Source of the DNA: Rhizobacter terrae
Lineage (GTDB): Bacteria > Pseudomonadota > Gammaproteobacteria > Burkholderiales > Burkholderiaceae_C
Length of the DNA stretch: 64,000 nt
Assembly: GCF_003852895.1 (NCBI RefSeq)
Contig: NZ_QUSW01000012.1
Location: 1 to 64,000, forward strand
Direction: 5' to 3'
Below, one piece after another: positions 63,339-64,000 of this stretch; the first letter of the stretch is position 1, and each line of letters opens with the position of its first letter. The position numbers and the translations under genes are program-made. The notes below the pieces were generated by a model. That model did no database searches, had not been told where the DNA came from, and saw only the letters and a program-made list of their open reading frames with translations.

Positions 63339-63635
63339 TCATTCGACCTCGTTGCCGTGCGGGTCGATCTCATGGGAGTCGACCGTGCTGATGCCGCCTG
63401 CCGTCACGCCCAGCAGGTAGTCGCGCCCACGGTAGCGCACGGTCACCAGGCGCTCGCGCGGCCCGAGCCCCACGCTGCCGACAATGCGCGGCAAGTGACC
63501 TTCGTCACCGCCTGGCGTGCGCCGCAGCTGCATGCGCTTGAGCAGCTTCAGCGACACCCAGGCGAGCGCGAGCACCGCGATCAGGGCGACGACCGTGGAG
63601 ATGAGGTTGGCCACAAGGCCGGGGCCATCGTTCAT
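63339..63635 (-). CDS. FliO-like membrane protein of the export apparatus
   Basis: A 98-residue protein with one N-terminal membrane helix (LISTVVALIAVLALAWVSLK) and a small C-terminal beta domain (VGSVGLGPRERLVTVRYRGR, YLLGVTAGGIS), the FliO layout. FliO helps assemble the FliP/SctR export gate. Its start overlaps the sctU stop by 4 nt. A FliO-type protein beside a non-flagellar-looking SctU is noteworthy, since many non-flagellar systems lack one. Confidence 0.78.
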   Translation of the reverse strand: MNDGPGLVANLISTVVALIAVLALAWVSLKLLKRMQLRRTPGGDEGHLPRIVGSVGLGPRERLVTVRYRGRDYLLGVTAGGISTVDSHEIDPHGNEVE

Positions 63636-64000
63636 GCATGTCCTTGCTGGTGGTGGGGGTCCAACGCTGCGGATGGCGCGAGGTCGTAGCGCGTCAGGTC
63701 CTCGCCGGGCGGGGCGCGCCTTGCGGTCGCCGGCCCGGCCCCGGCCTCGCGGGCCATCTCCTCGCGGACGTCCTTGGCCCAGAGGATGACCTGCGCGATC
63801 ACGTCGAAGAGGTCCTGCGGGATCACCTCGCCCGGCTCGCCGCGCGCGAGCAGGTCGCGGGCGAGCGCAATGTTGCGCACGATGGGCACGCCCGCCTCCT
63901 CCGCCGCCTCGCGCATGGCGCGCGCGACGTGGTCCTCGCCCTTGGCCGCGATGGTGGGCACCGGGCAGTTCTCGCGGTCGTAGTCGATGGCGATGGCCAC
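63632..64000 (-). CDS. sctU: SctU/FlhB-family export switch protein, C-terminal part (partial)
   Basis: The visible 122 residues are the autocleaved cytoplasmic domain of a type III export switch protein: it begins VAIAIDYDRE, the segment that directly follows the NPTH cleavage site, then IAAKGEDHVARAMREAAEEA, VPIVRNIALARDLLA and VIAQVILWAKDVRE. The N-terminal membrane part lies beyond the right edge. The VILWAKDV ending looks more like SctU/HrcU than flagellar FlhB, but this cannot be settled from the fragment. The last 30 residues are Pro/Ala-rich. Confidence 0.82.
   Translation of the reverse strand: MAIAIDYDRENCPVPTIAAKGEDHVARAMREAAEEAGVPIVRNIALARDLLARGEPGEVIPQDLFDVIAQVILWAKDVREEMAREAGAGPATARRAPPGEDLTRYDLAPSAALDPHHQQGHA

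Overview
The window looks like chromosome from a high-GC betaproteobacterium of the order Burkholderiales (Comamonadaceae or Sphaerotilaceae-like). The reasons are the porin and solute-binding-protein families, the style of the rRNA leader on the minus strand at the left edge, dense ATGA-coupled operons and strong GC bias at third codon positions. The exact genus is not decided by anything I can read. I saw no tRNA or rRNA gene body, CRISPR array, insertion sequence or phage gene.

Layout. (1) 1-13.8 kb: an rRNA-operon promoter and leader pointing out of the window, then a mixed region with a LacI regulator, a secreted GH2 enzyme carrying two AbfB sugar-binding domains, a PAS histidine kinase, a chemoreceptor between two orphan solute-binding proteins, a MarR/zinc-ribbon pair, a GH128-like lipoprotein and an MFS transporter. 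(2) 13.9-27.3 kb: two converging operons that together look like a biuret/triuret (or carboxybiuret) nitrogen-scavenging module. The plus operon has a BMP-type ABC importer, biuret hydrolase BiuH and a second isochorismatase-like hydrolase resembling triuret hydrolase. The minus operon has allophanate hydrolase AtzF, a NitT/TauT-type ABC importer, AtzG, AtzE, AtzH and an FCD-type GntR regulator. Each operon begins just downstream of the same type of palindrome (TTGTATACAA / TTGTATGCAA), so one regulator probably controls both.

(3) 27.5-37.1 kb: a UTRA-type GntR regulator with a palindrome directly in front of it, then a long plus-strand operon: FAD flavoprotein, 2x[4Fe-4S] ferredoxin, HEAT-repeat protein, FdxA-like ferredoxin, a solute-binding protein with a NosL-like C-terminus, its permease and ATPase, a DUF971 protein, ferredoxin-NADP reductase and a YeiH-type exporter. 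I do not know a described pathway with this composition. It is the best candidate here for an uncharacterised system, possibly for an organosulfur compound. (4) 37.2-40.3 kb: a hybrid histidine kinase and an orphan sugar-type binding protein, convergent.

(5) 40.5-54.2 kb: a uronic-acid/polysaccharide utilisation locus: glucarate dehydratase and LacI on the minus strand, and a divergent CUT1 ABC importer, porin, uronate dehydrogenase, PL5-type polysaccharide lyase, TRAP binding protein and a secreted beta-helix protein with a CBM3-like end on the plus strand. Two nearly identical 17-bp operators flank the divergent promoter, one directly behind a clear -35/-10 pair. The enzymes outline polymer cleavage, uptake, oxidation of uronate to aldarate, and aldarate dehydration. 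(6) 54.3-64 kb: poorly characterised proteins leading into the edge of a type III secretion cluster (SctU C-terminus and a FliO-like protein). Two genes here (57.2 kb and 63.1 kb) share an upstream promoter-like motif, suggesting a secretion regulon.
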